Shown here in pieces: positions 1-9,609 of a stretch of 24,131 nt of DNA. A program made the position numbers and the translations under genes. Below the pieces are notes generated by a model. It was not told where the DNA came from, searched no databases, and was given only the letters and a program-made list of their open reading frames with translations. Each line of letters starts with the position of its first letter. Within the stretch, counting starts at the first letter, position 1. Location: assembly GCA_020650975.1 (NCBI GenBank), contig JAIPMN010032534.1, forward strand, positions 1 through 24,131. The letters run 5' to 3'. Origin of the DNA: Apostichopus californicus. Taxonomy: Eukaryota > Echinodermata > Holothuroidea > Aspidochirotida > Stichopodidae.

Positions 1-1070
1 AACGATACAGAGAGAGTTTGATGTTAGCAGAGAATCTTTGAGTATAAACTAAATATTTTGTTTTTTGATAAACGATACAGAGAGAGTTTGATGTTAGCAG
101 AGAATCTTTTAGTATAAACTAAATATTTTGTTTTTTGATAAACGATACAGAAAGAGTTTGATGTTAGCAGAGAATCTTTGATTATAAACTAAATATTCTG
201 TATTTTGATAAACGATACAGAGAGAGTTTGATGTTAGCAGAGAATCTTCGAGTATAAACTAAATATTCTGTTTTTTGATAAACGATACAGAGAGAGTTTG
301 ATGTTAGCAGAGAATCTTTGAGTATAAACTAAATATTTTGTTTTTTGATAAACGATACAGAGAGAGTTTGATGTTAGCAGAGAATCTTTGAGTATAAACT
401 AAATATTCTGTTTTTGATAAACGATACAGAGAGAGTTTGATGTTAGCAGAGAATCTTTGAGTATAAACTAAATATTCTGTTTTGTGATAAACGATACAGA
501 GAGAGTTTGATGTTAGCAGAGAATCTTTGAGTATAAACTAAATATTCTGTTTTTTGATAAATGATACAGAGAGAGTTTGATGTTAGCAGAGAATCTTCGA
601 GTATAAACTAAATATTCTGTTTTTTTGATAAACGATACAGAGAGAGATTGATGTTAGCAGAGAATCTTCGAGTATAAACTAAATATTCTGTTTTTTGATA
701 AACAATACATAGAGAGTTTGATGTTAGCAGAGAATCTTTGAGTATAAACTTAATATTCTGTTTTTGATAAACCATACAGAGAGAGTTTGATGTTAGCAGA
801 GAATATTTGAGTAGAAACTAAATATTCTGTTTTTTGATAAACGATACAGAGAGAGGTTGATGTTAGCAGAGAATCTTTGAGTATAAACTAAATATTCTGT
901 TTTTAATAAACGATACAGAGAGAGTTTGATGTTAGCAGAGAATCTTTGAGTATAAACTAAATATTCTGTTTTTTAATAAACGATACAGAGAGAGTTTGAT
1001 GTTAGCAGAGAATCTTTGAGTATAAACTAAATATTCTGTTTTTGATAAACGATACAGAGAGAGTTGATGT
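1..1070. repeat. ~70-bp tandem satellite array, about 15 copies, truncated by the window edge
   Basis: The monomer begins aacgatacagagagagtttg and ends in a T-rich stretch before gataa. Monomers start near 1, 71, 141, 211, 281, 351, 420, 490, 560, 631, 701, 771, 840, 909 and 979. A partial last unit starts near 1048 and breaks off after gatgtta. Length differences of 1 bp come from the poly-T run. Monomers differ by only a few substitutions, such as tttg/ttcg, cgat/caat and attctg/attttg, so the array is homogenised and fairly young. The sequence starts inside the array, so its full length is unknown. No coding function is apparent. Confidence 0.97.
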
Positions 1071-1071
1071 T

Positions 1072-1273
1072 ACAGATACCATAATGGAAAAAAATCCCAG
1101 AAATTTAAATACCATGAGAGTGAAACCAACATCCAAAACTTCCGTCACTTTAAATGATATGCAAAATGAAATTTCTCTTTGGTTAAAATTTTGAATATTC
1201 TGTTTCATTTAAATGTTATTTTAGTTTCTTGCCTCACATAATATGGAAGCTTTAATAAGTATAGGTTGGGGCT
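1072..1273. repeat. Dispersed repeat module A, copy 1
   Basis: This module starts at acagatacc, directly where the satellite stops, and ends at ggttggggctg. It matches 1436-1641 along its whole length with scattered substitutions and small indels. Shared landmarks include ccagaaatttaaatacca, caacatccaaaacttcc, tttcttgcctcacataat and ggttggggct. The two copies lie about 364 bp apart in the same orientation. No ORF of note and no terminal repeats were seen, so the element class is unknown. Confidence 0.85.
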
Positions 1274-1306
1274 GTTGTATAATAGTTTGTGCACACTGAA
1301 GGCTTC

Positions 1307-1426
1307 TATTTTCAGTACTTTATAAGAAATAAAAACCATAAACCTGAAAAATGCTACAGCAAATGTGAACAAATAGCAGAGGAAAAATCTTCAAGATTAA
1401 CCAACTCCTTTCTTGATAAATAAAAG
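1307..1426. repeat. Dispersed repeat module B, copy 1
   Basis: This 120-bp segment from tattttcagtactttat to gataaataaaag lies between the two A modules. A second copy is at 4012-4132 in the same orientation with about ten differences. Shared landmarks are gctgaaaaatgctacag-like sequence and aaatcttcaagattaacc. The A-B-A order suggests that A and B belong to one longer repeat family that was partly duplicated in tandem here. No function can be assigned. Confidence 0.85.
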
Positions 1427-1435
1427 ATTCGGCCA

Positions 1436-1641
1436 ACAGATACCAGAAGCAAAAAAAATTCCAGAAATTTAAATACCACAAGAGAGAATGCCAACATCCA
1501 AAACTTCCATCACTTTTAATGATATGCGAAATGAAATCTCTCTTTGGTTTTTACATTTTAATAGTCTATTTCATTAAAATGTTAGTTTTAGTTTCTTGCC
1601 TCACATAATATGAAAGCTTTAATATACATAGGTTGGGGCTG
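1436..1641. repeat. Dispersed repeat module A, copy 2
   Basis: This is the second, diverged copy of the module at 1072-1273. It begins acagataccagaag and ends ggttggggctg. Unlike copy 1 it is followed by a G-rich stretch with a 9-G run (1665-1673) rather than by module B. Confidence 0.85.
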
Positions 1642-2630
1642 GCAGGGATGACTAAGGGGAGATAGGGGGGGGGTTTGCTTCATAGACTCAAAACAAAATT
1701 GTGATGTGCGAAGAACTTTTAATATTAACTCTTCGGTCGTTGACTAATAGAAACGAGAAGATAATTGGACTTGTCAACATTACATAACGATTAGCATGAC
1801 CTCTGCTCTATAAGCCAAAGTGTCCTTAAACTTACATTCTTTGCACATCACAGTTTTGTTGTAACTCTTGTCTTCATTCGATTGCCCTGGAAACGATATT
1901 TCCTGTGTTGCAATTTACTTTTTTTTCATTTCCTACTAATTCATTGAAAAAGGGCAGTTATAACTTGTTATACTGACTTATCTACCCAAACCCCCCTATC
2001 AAACTAAAAACCAACAATATATTCATGGAAATTTTTTATTGAAATTCCTTCTGAAAGGATTAGTAAATTTTAGGTTTGGCAGACTTGCTTAAATCCTAAA
2101 TTTAGACTTTAAGATTTGAGGTGTAATTTTTCACTGAAAACTATAGTTTATGAAAGGCCTACTTCTCACTGTTTGCTTCCATACGTACGGTCATCTGTGC
2201 TTATATAAGTCGATATATTGTTTAAACAGTGACCACGTTGAGTGTGTTTACTTATATTCCAGGGGCTGTTTGCATTTGATAAACAGCTGTTAACAAACCT
2301 ACCTAGCGTTACTCAAAATTAGATAAAAAGTTGATCAAGATGGCCTCCAAGATTTTTTCACCAACTAAAGGTTAATAAACTCTTGAAGTAAATAATGATT
2401 CCATTTCCTTTCAGTTCTAAATATTTTTGCATCCCAGAAACTTTATTTGCATAATATTATTATTAATAGTCGCATGCGTATTAGGAATGAGACAGTTTCA
2501 AAATTGTCAAGTTTTACCTTCACTGGGTACCATTTGTTTTTACTTTAAGGTACTAATTAGTTACACTTAATTATTGCAATTTTTAATTTTTTTTTTTTTA
2601 CAATTTTTCTCTTCTTACTTTGAAATAGTT
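1642..2630. other. Non-coding stretch, no gene seen
   Basis: AT-rich single-copy-looking DNA with stop codons in all frames. It holds a short poly-G run at 1665-1673, a C-run (aaacccccctatc) near 1990 and a poly-T run near 2588-2599 just before the minisatellite. I see no RNA gene, exon or transposon end here. Confidence 0.6.
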
Positions 2631-2963
2631 TGTGTCTTACCAGACAGAGACATATGTGTCTCACCAGACAGAGACACATAATGTGTCTCACCAGACAGAG
2701 ACAAATCATGTGTCTCACCAGACAGACAAATAAGGTGTCTCACCAGACAGAGACAAATCATGTGTCTCACCAGACACACATAAGATGTCTCACCAGACAG
2801 ACAAATAACGTGTCTCACCAGACAGAGACACATAAGGTGTCTCACAAGACAGAGACAAATCATGTGTCTCACCAGACAGAGACAAATCATGTGTCTCACC
2901 AGACAGACACACATGTGTCTCACCAGACAGAGACAAATCATGTGTCACACCTGAGAGACACAT
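2631..2963. repeat. Minisatellite of 13 units, 21-27 bp each, with an inverted repeat in each unit
   Basis: The core unit is gtgtctcaccagacagagac followed by a short variable tail such as aaatcat, acataatgt or acataag. There are about 13 units, the last one degenerate (gtgtcacacctgagagacac). Within a unit GTCTC and GAGAC are complementary around the loop accagaca, and in variants ending gagacac the stem extends to seven pairs (GTGTCTC/GAGACAC). Both strands stay open over about 100 codons, reading CLTRQ/VSHQTE on plus and CLVRHM on minus. That is a by-product of a unit length mostly near a multiple of three and is not evidence for a protein. Confidence 0.96.
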
Positions 2964-3426
2964 TTTACATAAATAATTATTGTTTTCAATCTATTGAGCA
3001 TATTCAGATGCTTAATTACATATTCAAATGGTTTTCTTTTAGATAACAGGCCGTTGAATTGAGAAACAACAAGACTTACGTCTACTGAATTTGAAAAAAA
3101 AAGAGTAAATTTTTTTTTTGTGGTAGTTATTTAAATTTACACTTCCTAAAATAGGTATCTGGGTGAACCCCCCTTATCAGGATCGAATTGGTGGTTAAAT
3201 CCACAAGTGTGTTTGCTTGAATTGCATTTAAGATCTGATCTGTGCCAGGCACAGATGAGTTAGGTGGAATGGTGATAATGGTGTTACAGTAGTTTATAGT
3301 TTAATTTGTCTATCCAATAAGTGACTCATTTGAACTAATTAATCGGGGTTGTTATATACCATGAAACTGACCTTTATCATTCTCAGGGAGATCCCTGTTA
3401 GGATAACAACAAGTCTCAACTGGAAC
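2964..3426. other. Non-coding stretch, no gene seen
   Basis: AT-rich sequence with an A-run and a T-run near 3095-3120. No ORF, transposon end or tandem repeat was found. Confidence 0.5.
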
Positions 3427-3506
3427 AGTTTTTAAGGGGTCTTTGTGTTTTAAGTTTTTAAGGGGTCTTTGTGTTTTAAGTTTTTAAGGGGTCTTTGTGT
3501 TTTAAG
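3427..3506. repeat. 26-bp unit in three perfect tandem copies
   Basis: The unit contains tttttaaggggtctttgtgt. Copies start at 3427, 3453 and 3479 and are identical, so the triplication is recent or kept uniform by slippage. Confidence 0.95.
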
Positions 3507-4011
3507 AGCATTTCTAGTTGGAAAGAAGTGTTTAGAGAGCTTTGATACATTAAAAAGTATGACTCCATGTTACAACTACTGTAGTAGTCAGCCATTGTTA
3601 AGTTTAGTTAAGGGGGGGGGGGGACATCGAGAAACAGGAGGGGCATGACAACCTCATCGACGTCCCTTTCAAAAACATCTCGAGACAGAAACCTCAAATC
3701 GTGTCACAAATCTTAAAAATAATCATTCAAAGCATACTTAAAACCGTTGACACTTTTAGAAAGGACAACTGTAGCAGGCAAATTATTCCATTCTGAAGAC
3801 AAATTTCTTTCAAACATCTCATCTACTGCAAATTTTCTTCAACTTAAGACAATGACCTCAAGTGAAAATGTTTTTAAAAAAAAGGTAAAAAAAAGAAGAA
3901 GCTAAGTATACATGAATAACATCCTCTCCCCCCTCGCCCACAACCTTCTAACTTCCAGCGGTGGTGAAACTGAGAATCAGAAATGGAGCTATTACAGAAA
4001 TGTGTAACAGT
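3507..4011. other. Non-coding stretch with a 12-G run
   Basis: Holds a homopolymer of 12 G at 3612-3623 and an A-rich purine stretch near 3865-3902, followed by a C-rich patch near 3925-3942. No gene was recognised. Confidence 0.5.
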
Positions 4012-4132
4012 TATTTTCAGTACTTTATGAGAAATAAGAAACCATAAAGCTGAAAAATGCTACAGAAAATGGGAACAAATACCAGAGGAGAAATCTTCAA
4101 GATTAACCAACTCCTTTCTTGATAAATGAAAG
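4012..4132. repeat. Dispersed repeat module B, copy 2
   Basis: Same orientation as and about 90 percent identical by eye to 1307-1426. It runs from tattttcagtactttatg to gataaatgaaag. Here module B stands alone without flanking A modules. Confidence 0.85.
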
Positions 4133-4597
4133 TTTGGATTGGTCGACCATGTCACCCTACCGTTAACCCAGTCCTATCGTCCCCTTCCTCCTTCCTATCT
4201 CTAACATCTTATTCTGCTAGTTTTAATTATCCATTGCATTTGTTTGAAGTTCAATAAGCTTTCCTCTTATTTTATACCTTGCCAAAAAGTTTTAGTCTTT
4301 TACATGTACATAGCATTCTGTTATCCTCGGTAACGACTCCGTGAAGTTTAACAGGGCCCTGAGTCATGGTGCGTGCTGTTTGGTTGATATATATTACTCT
4401 AAACGGGTCTCGCAGTGATCCTCATGTTTCTCTTACCCCCAACCCCCCACCCCCCAACTGAGGTGCTGTTATATGACAAGGTGCAAACGATATAAAGGAG
4501 CTGCATCAATTTCTTCTCATATTACTGTATTCTACTTCACCACACAGCTGATATGAAGTTAAATGTCTTGGTAGAAGCCTTCTACAGGGGTCTAGTG
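4133..4597. other. Non-coding stretch with a C-rich tract
   Basis: Contains three closely spaced runs of 5-6 C at 4436-4457, so the minus strand is G-rich and might form a two-layer quadruplex. No ORF or RNA gene is apparent. The hAT-like element begins immediately afterwards. Confidence 0.5.
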
Positions 4598-4642
4598 TAG
4601 GGTTGGGCGATATTTGCTTTTTAACGTCACGATAAATAGTTC

Positions 4643-4672
4643 AAAAATTATCGCGATATTTCGATAATTTTT
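4643..4672. repeat. 11-bp subterminal inverted repeat in the hAT-like element
   Basis: aaaaattatcg (4643-4653) and cgataattttt (4662-4672) are perfectly complementary around cgatattt. The arrangement is preserved in copy 2 near 15794-15823. Both ends of the element also share a TCGCGA core about 50 bp inside the TIR. Such subterminal motifs are where hAT transposases often bind; that role is inferred. Confidence 0.85.
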
Positions 4673-4676
4673 CCTT

Positions 4677-4714
4677 GTTGTTTTTAGTGTGTTCGGGAAC
4701 ACACTAAAAACAAC
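4677..4714. repeat. 38-bp near-perfect palindrome in copy 1
   Basis: Two 18-nt arms, gttgtttttagtgtgttc (4677-4694) and its exact reverse complement (4697-4714), flank GG. The copy 2 counterpart is 15751-15788 with one arm mismatch and a GC centre, so the structure predates the split of the copies. In RNA or single-stranded DNA it would form a strong hairpin. Confidence 0.95.
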
Positions 4715-5248
4715 TGCCGATTTCCCACCAGTGTTTTCGCGCAGCGAACACACCGAGCACGCGTTGCGTGCAGGCATAATGGCGTGGGGTCCAGGGGCCC
4801 GCCTTAGGGCCCAGGTGGGGTCAAGGGATGGAACCCATTGTGGGAACCAGGGGGCGAAGGCCCCCGGAAAATTTTAGTATTTTTGCGTGTCTAGCGATAA
4901 AAAATTCGCAGTTGAGGATTCAAAATACTGACAACTTTTTGAATTTAAATTGTCACGAAACTGATGAAAATTTTAAAATGACAAGTTAGAGTAGCTATAT
5001 TATGTGATAAATTGAAAAGAGATTTAATCTGTCTTACAATCTTGAAAAATCTTACAAAACTGTCGATATTATGAAACAAACTGTATACGTTCTGCAAAGT
5101 CCCGTTTCTAGACTGCCTAACAAACAATGAACAGCGTGCACTATACGTACATCAGTTTACAACTGCAGTGTTTCATTTACCCTACTTAAATATCACGGTA
5201 GGCTACAGTACATGTGCTGCAAATTTTCACAGGTACCTTCCCAAACAA

Positions 5249-5254
5249 CCCCCC
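5249..5254. repeat. 6-C homopolymer, counterpart of the 11-G run in copy 2
   Basis: Within copy 1 the context is ccaaacaa followed by six C and tgtctaacacc. The aligned site in copy 2 (15240-15250) has eleven G on the plus strand, so the tract has changed length since the copies diverged. Confidence 0.8.
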
Positions 5255-6316
5255 TGTCTAACACCTGTTTGTTAACATTTTTGGCACGTTTCCAAAAAAC
5301 TTTTCATGGAGTAAACTATTTTGGCCCCACTCTACAATTAATTAGGTCAGTCAGTAAAGGATCGGTAAAGTTATGCGAAATGTTATCTTAGACGTTCAAG
5401 AAAAGTAGGTAAATATCGCCGTAACATTAAGGTAAGTAAAACACACCTCAAGCCAACTGACTCCTCCGCATGAACAATGCAATCTACTCCCCATGATACA
5501 CGAGGCACAGTCTATACCATACAGACATAGCACGATATCAAGGCCCCAATAGCTACAGTATGGCCATATTTATGAAAGTAAACCTTGTAATCCCATGTTT
5601 TAGGCCACTTGGCATGATTAAATGCTCAATATTGTAACCATGCCCTTGTAGAGAACGTCAACTTCGCAAAATACAATTAGTTGTGTTTTTGTTGTTACGT
5701 GAGAATATCCGTAACCGACGAAGTGGTTAGGCTATTTACTATACACTTAACTATGGTAGGATATTAATTTTTCCTTTTTTTTTGGAAATTCTAAAAAATA
5801 CTTTCTTTTCCCCCCGCTTAACACCAGATGTGGTCTTATGGTCTATTCATAAATGGGTGTACTAGAGCCTTGTTTACATGACATTAGTTGCATTTAGCAC
5901 GATATGCCAGTTTCGCGTGAATTTTTCGAAAGTATTTTGCTCGATCTTTCGTAAAATTTGAAAGGTGTACCAACTTACTTTTCGTACACAATTGGTAATT
6001 TCTCTGCTGATTTTCAGAGTTTTGTTCTCTATACAGTGAATGTTGTAAAGGACGGGTTTTTACGAAGTTCAAAAGTCAGTAAATGAAGTTGATAAACTTT
6101 ATTTCTTTTCAACTTTTTCAACCATGGAATGCTAGAATAACATTTACACATTAAACGGAGAAAGGATAACCGCATTTTTTTTCCACATTTATTTTAAATT
6201 TCTTTCACAAGAAATTATCGTCATTTGTTCAATCCTCAAAAAATATCGTCTTGAAAAAAAATATCGCGATAATAATAATTTTCGATATATCGCCCAACCC
6301 TAGGGTTGTTCTAGTG

Positions 6317-7134
6317 TATGCCAATAATTTGACCCCAAGGGTCACGACACCTCATGTTACTCTCTTTCCACCCCACCATAGCAAAGATGAATTAATATCA
6401 TGGTATATGTCAAGCATGATACAAATCAAACCATTTTACTCAGAGTTGATACAATCCCTACTGTGTTGACTGTGTTGTTATGTCAAGCAGCATCATGGTT
6501 AGAGGTTCTTTTCTATATTCATATTTTCACCACGCAAAGACTCGACAGACTACTTAGTAGTGTCAGCTTGACACACTCGCAAGGCACGTATAATACCTAG
6601 AGAGAGAGTGTTACTCTTTCAATAAGCAACCAGGGTTTAAGCCTTCTTGAATAGAAGAATCGGGTCTGTAGTAGGTTTGTGATTATCCCGTGGGCTGATA
6701 TACTAGCAACCGAGGACATTTTGGCGAGAAGAAAGCCGTCATAGTGCAGATATGGAACATTACCATACTTCCTGGATTCAGTTTGTGTGAAGTGTAATAT
6801 GCATTGTTATGTGATGCAACCTGCTGCTTTAGCTAAATACATCTCTTATTTCATAATAATTATTAACTCTCTAGTTTACATTGTGATCTCATTGCTATTT
6901 GGAGGTAGGCTGTACAATGTAATGGTAAACTATCTTTGCTATTCACATCTAATTTGCTATTGAATAGTTCCTAACTCACACTTTAATATTTAAACAAATG
7001 TGGGGGAGGGAGGTTAGGATGGGGTATTTTAAAAGTTGACTACAAACCTATTTGGGAGGTGAAAGGAGAAAACTTTACTGTTACTGAAAAATTATAATAA
7101 AACATAATATTTCCACAAATTTAATTTTCAATAG
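6317..7134. other. Non-coding stretch, no gene seen
   Basis: Overlapping 66-72 codon frames at 6251-6600 start inside the transposon tail and show no domain or splice structure, so I do not call them. A short G-rich patch (gtgggggagggaggttagg) lies near 7001-7019. No transposon termini were recognised. Confidence 0.5.
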
Positions 7135-7165
7135 CCCCCTCCTTTTTTTTCTTTTTTCTCTCCCT
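7135..7165. repeat. Polypyrimidine tract
   Basis: An unbroken C/T run of about 30 nt, followed by another 50 nt that stay pyrimidine-rich (to about 7215). It could be part of a 3' splice region on the plus strand, but no coding frame follows, so it is recorded only as low-complexity sequence. Confidence 0.7.
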
Positions 7166-7668
7166 TGTTTATCATTCGTTTCATCATTCTCTCTTTTCTT
7201 GTATCTCTTACTTATGCCTTTACGAATGAAAGCATTTGTGAAGAATGTCCTTTGTGGGGTTTTCATGTATATCTGTTAGTGTTGAAGGTTAATGTCCTTT
7301 GGTTAGTGACAAAGTTGTTGTTCGAAAGGTAAGTATGTAAGGTTCTGGTGTCACGGAAGATAAATTTATTGATCACTTGAAAACGTGAAGACTTCTAGTT
7401 TCATTGCAAATGTTTTTTGGGGAAAAAGTTTGGTGATATCCACTGGTCAAGTCTCAAGGCCCGGAGGGGGGGGGTTGGCAGGTGCTCCATGTATATATGT
7501 GGGAGAATTGGTGATGACCCCCTGTGTTTTATGGGTACAGAGTGGTGGTATGTCCCATAGCATATAGGAATGGCATATGGATGTCTCCACTGGTATGTTG
7601 GCACAAGGAAAGGGTTATTTAGTTCAAGTGACGTATCAGCCAATTCATTTGGAGGTCAGTGATACAGT

Positions 7669-7703
7669 CCCCCCCCCCTCCCTCCTACACTTCCCTCCCA
7701 CCC
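7669..7703 (-). other. Candidate G-quadruplex on the minus strand
   Basis: On plus there are runs of 10, 3, 3, 3 and 3 C separated by T, TCCTACACTT, T and A. The minus strand therefore has five G-tracts of at least three, meeting the usual four-tract criterion even if one is ignored. The 9-G run at 7466-7474 lies on the other strand 200 bp away. Function unknown. Confidence 0.6.
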
Positions 7704-8138
7704 AATTCATCCAAGTAAAATCTTTGTCAAAGAGATAACATTACTGTACATTACTGTTACTGAAAAAGGTTTCAGTCAATGATTCGTTGCTTTAGAGTGT
7801 GGTATTTGTGACCAAAAGTGTTGGATGAAAAAAGTCTTAATATTATGAGAAGAGGAACAGTTATCATTTTTGAAATGGATAAGGGATGAAATAGGGAGAC
7901 TAATTGAAATTTGAAACAGATATATCAAGTATTTCTATTTCAGATGTGGTACTACTTATTATGACTAGTTGCAGCTCCAGCAAATATCAGCCAATCTATG
8001 AATGCATTACCTGATGAAATTATGATGTCGTATGACACTTGTAAAAAATTTTCCAAGGTATTTGAGATTTTCATATAGCCTATGTAAGAAGTGTTCCCAC
8101 AAGCACTAAATTCTGTCAAGTATAGATGATGTTTCTCA
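7704..8138. other. Non-coding stretch, no gene seen
   Basis: AT-rich DNA between the C-rich tract and the tandem array. Contains ttactgtacattactgttactg near 7741-7762, one of many TACTGTA words. A 75-codon minus-strand frame (7952-8179) runs into the tandem array and has no recognisable features. Confidence 0.5.
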
Positions 8139-8835
8139 TCCCTGTAAAGCCCCACAAGCTCTGAAGCCAACCCGGTCACTGGGTTATGTTATTCCCTTCA
8201 TTTGAAGTCCTCCCAAGCTCTAAATTAGCAGTCACTGGGTTATGTTCCCTTGCCTTTAAATCCTCCCTTGTTATAAACCCTGCCCGATACTGTTTTGGTT
8301 TATTTCGTTCCCCTTTAAGTCCTCCCCAAACTTTGAACCCAGTCAAGCACCTGATTACATTCTTTCCCTTTAATTCCAGCTCTCTAGATCTGCACCCTGC
8401 CAGATACTGGGGTATTTACTCCCCTTTATTAGTACTCTACAAACTCTGAACCCTACCAGATTACATTCTCTCCCTTGAAGTCCTCCCTTGCTCTGAACCC
8501 TGCCAGATACTGGGATATTTTCTCCCCTTTTACGTCCTCCCAACATTCTGAACCCTGCCAATTAGCACCTGATTACTTTATTTCCCTTGAAGTCCACCTA
8601 GCTCTGAACCTTGCCAGATACTGGAATATTTTCTTCCCCTTTAAGTCCTCTACAAACTCAGAACCCTGCCAGATTACATTCTTTCCTTGAAGTCCTCCCT
8701 AGCTCTGAACCTTGCCAGATACTGGGGTATTTTCTCCCCTTTTACGTCCTCCCAACATTGAACTCTACTTGTCACCTGATTACATTCACTTAGAGTCATC
8801 CCCAGTTCTGAACGGTGCAAGTCACTGGGTCAAGT
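8139..8835. repeat. Degenerate tandem array, ~50-bp half-units forming ~101-117-bp dimers
   Basis: The repeated theme is agctctgaaccctgccagat, then actgggatattttctcccc, then tttaagtcctccc. The tactgg-like landmark recurs at 8288, 8405, 8508, 8619 and 8720 (spacing 117, 103, 111, 101). The simpler cactgggttatgtt form occurs near 8176 and 8233. Two copies 212 bp apart (8508 and 8720) are the closest match, sharing tattttctccccttttacgtcctcccaac-type sequence. The strongly pyrimidine-rich plus strand gives several 60-90-codon frames on both strands that are echoes of the repeat. Confidence 0.9.
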
Positions 8836-9609
8836 GAAGTATATGTTTTGATGATGTGACAAACACATTTTGATTGATATTCTGATGTCATATGAGTTAA
8901 TGATATATCCACGAAGTTAATTAAATACGGAAAACCATGGCAATCGCCATCATTGTATAGTGCTAAATAATAATAGAAAATTGGAGTGAGGGAGAGTTTA
9001 ATTGGAATTCGAACCAAATATTGATAACACCCTCAGAAATTATGCAAATGATTATGATCGATTGCACCTCTAACACAGGTTAATTATTACTTTGAAATTA
9101 AAATGAAGTTTAAAAGTTTAATGATTCTTAATAAGTCCCACTGAAATGAGTTAGGCATTGTTCTGAAGACACAATTTTCCTGTGAGAATACTGTTGCCTC
9201 CAAGGACGAAACATACATCGATATCATTCTGGTATTGGAACTTACGTGACCTATGTACCGTACCTTAGACTACTGAGCCTTTTGATTAGACAGACAAAGA
9301 ATCGATTGTTATCAAGTTGATTACAAGTGGTTGGCCCTTGAAATCACGCCACCGGTACGTAATAAATTGATATCAATTTCTAATATCTTAGCAGTTATAA
9401 TTATGCATACATATTGAGATGCTGACGGTGCCCTAATTAATTTCAACTGTGTAACTAGTCAATCATTCTGCCTGGTCAAACAAATTTAACAGGTTGTTGG
9501 GAAAGCTGATCAGGTCGTTCGCCAATCTATGCTCGAATATGGTTGAAGGAGCTGAAATGGTTAAAAATTTGCAGTAAAACAGCAAAAAAACAGCAGCCAA
9601 CTTCAAAGC
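8836..9609. other. Non-coding stretch, no gene seen
   Basis: AT-rich sequence. A minus-strand ggttcgaattcc at about 9003-9014 resembles a tRNA B box but does not fold into a tRNA (see rejected items). Nothing else stands out before the CpG-richer stretch begins. Confidence 0.5.

Larger units (their letters stand above)
4598..6302 (+). mobile_element. Non-autonomous hAT-like DNA transposon, copy 1 (1705 bp)
   Basis: The element begins TAGGGTTGGGCGATAT and ends with the reverse complement ATATCGCCCAACCCTA after further AT-rich sequence, giving 16-bp terminal inverted repeats. A second copy lies in opposite orientation at 14217-15868, roughly 90 percent identical by eye over the compared stretches. 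TIRs starting TAGGG and 8-bp target duplications in copy 2 fit the hAT superfamily. There is no transposase ORF; the longest frames are about 60 codons, so it would depend on a transposase encoded elsewhere. The left 260 bp are dense in palindromes and GC-rich. The rest is AT-rich. The flanks carry gtctagtg (4590-4597) and ttctagtg (6309-6316), a 7/8 match, but the right one is set off from the element end by six bases. Confidence 0.9.

Noticed and set aside
1-1070. CRISPR-like regular array
   Set aside because: The repeats are contiguous 70-bp monomers without unique spacers, in a eukaryotic context.
2615-3046. Open frames of 138 (plus) and 108 (minus) codons over the minisatellite
   Set aside because: Both strands are open only because the repeat unit lacks stops. 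The peptides are pure repeats of the DNA unit.
4592-4877. Short frames on both strands at the GC-rich end of the hAT-like element, also at 15563-15760
   Set aside because: They lie in palindromic, GC-rich transposon DNA, overlap each other on opposite strands and are far too short for a transposase.
8186-8793. Several 60-87-codon frames in the tandem array
   Set aside because: They repeat NPARYW-like peptides because the DNA repeats. Stops fall between units.
8990-9020. tRNA-like B box (ggttcgaattcc) on minus
   Set aside because: The loop would be 8 nt with a four-pair stem, and no matching A box, anticodon arm or acceptor stem could be found.
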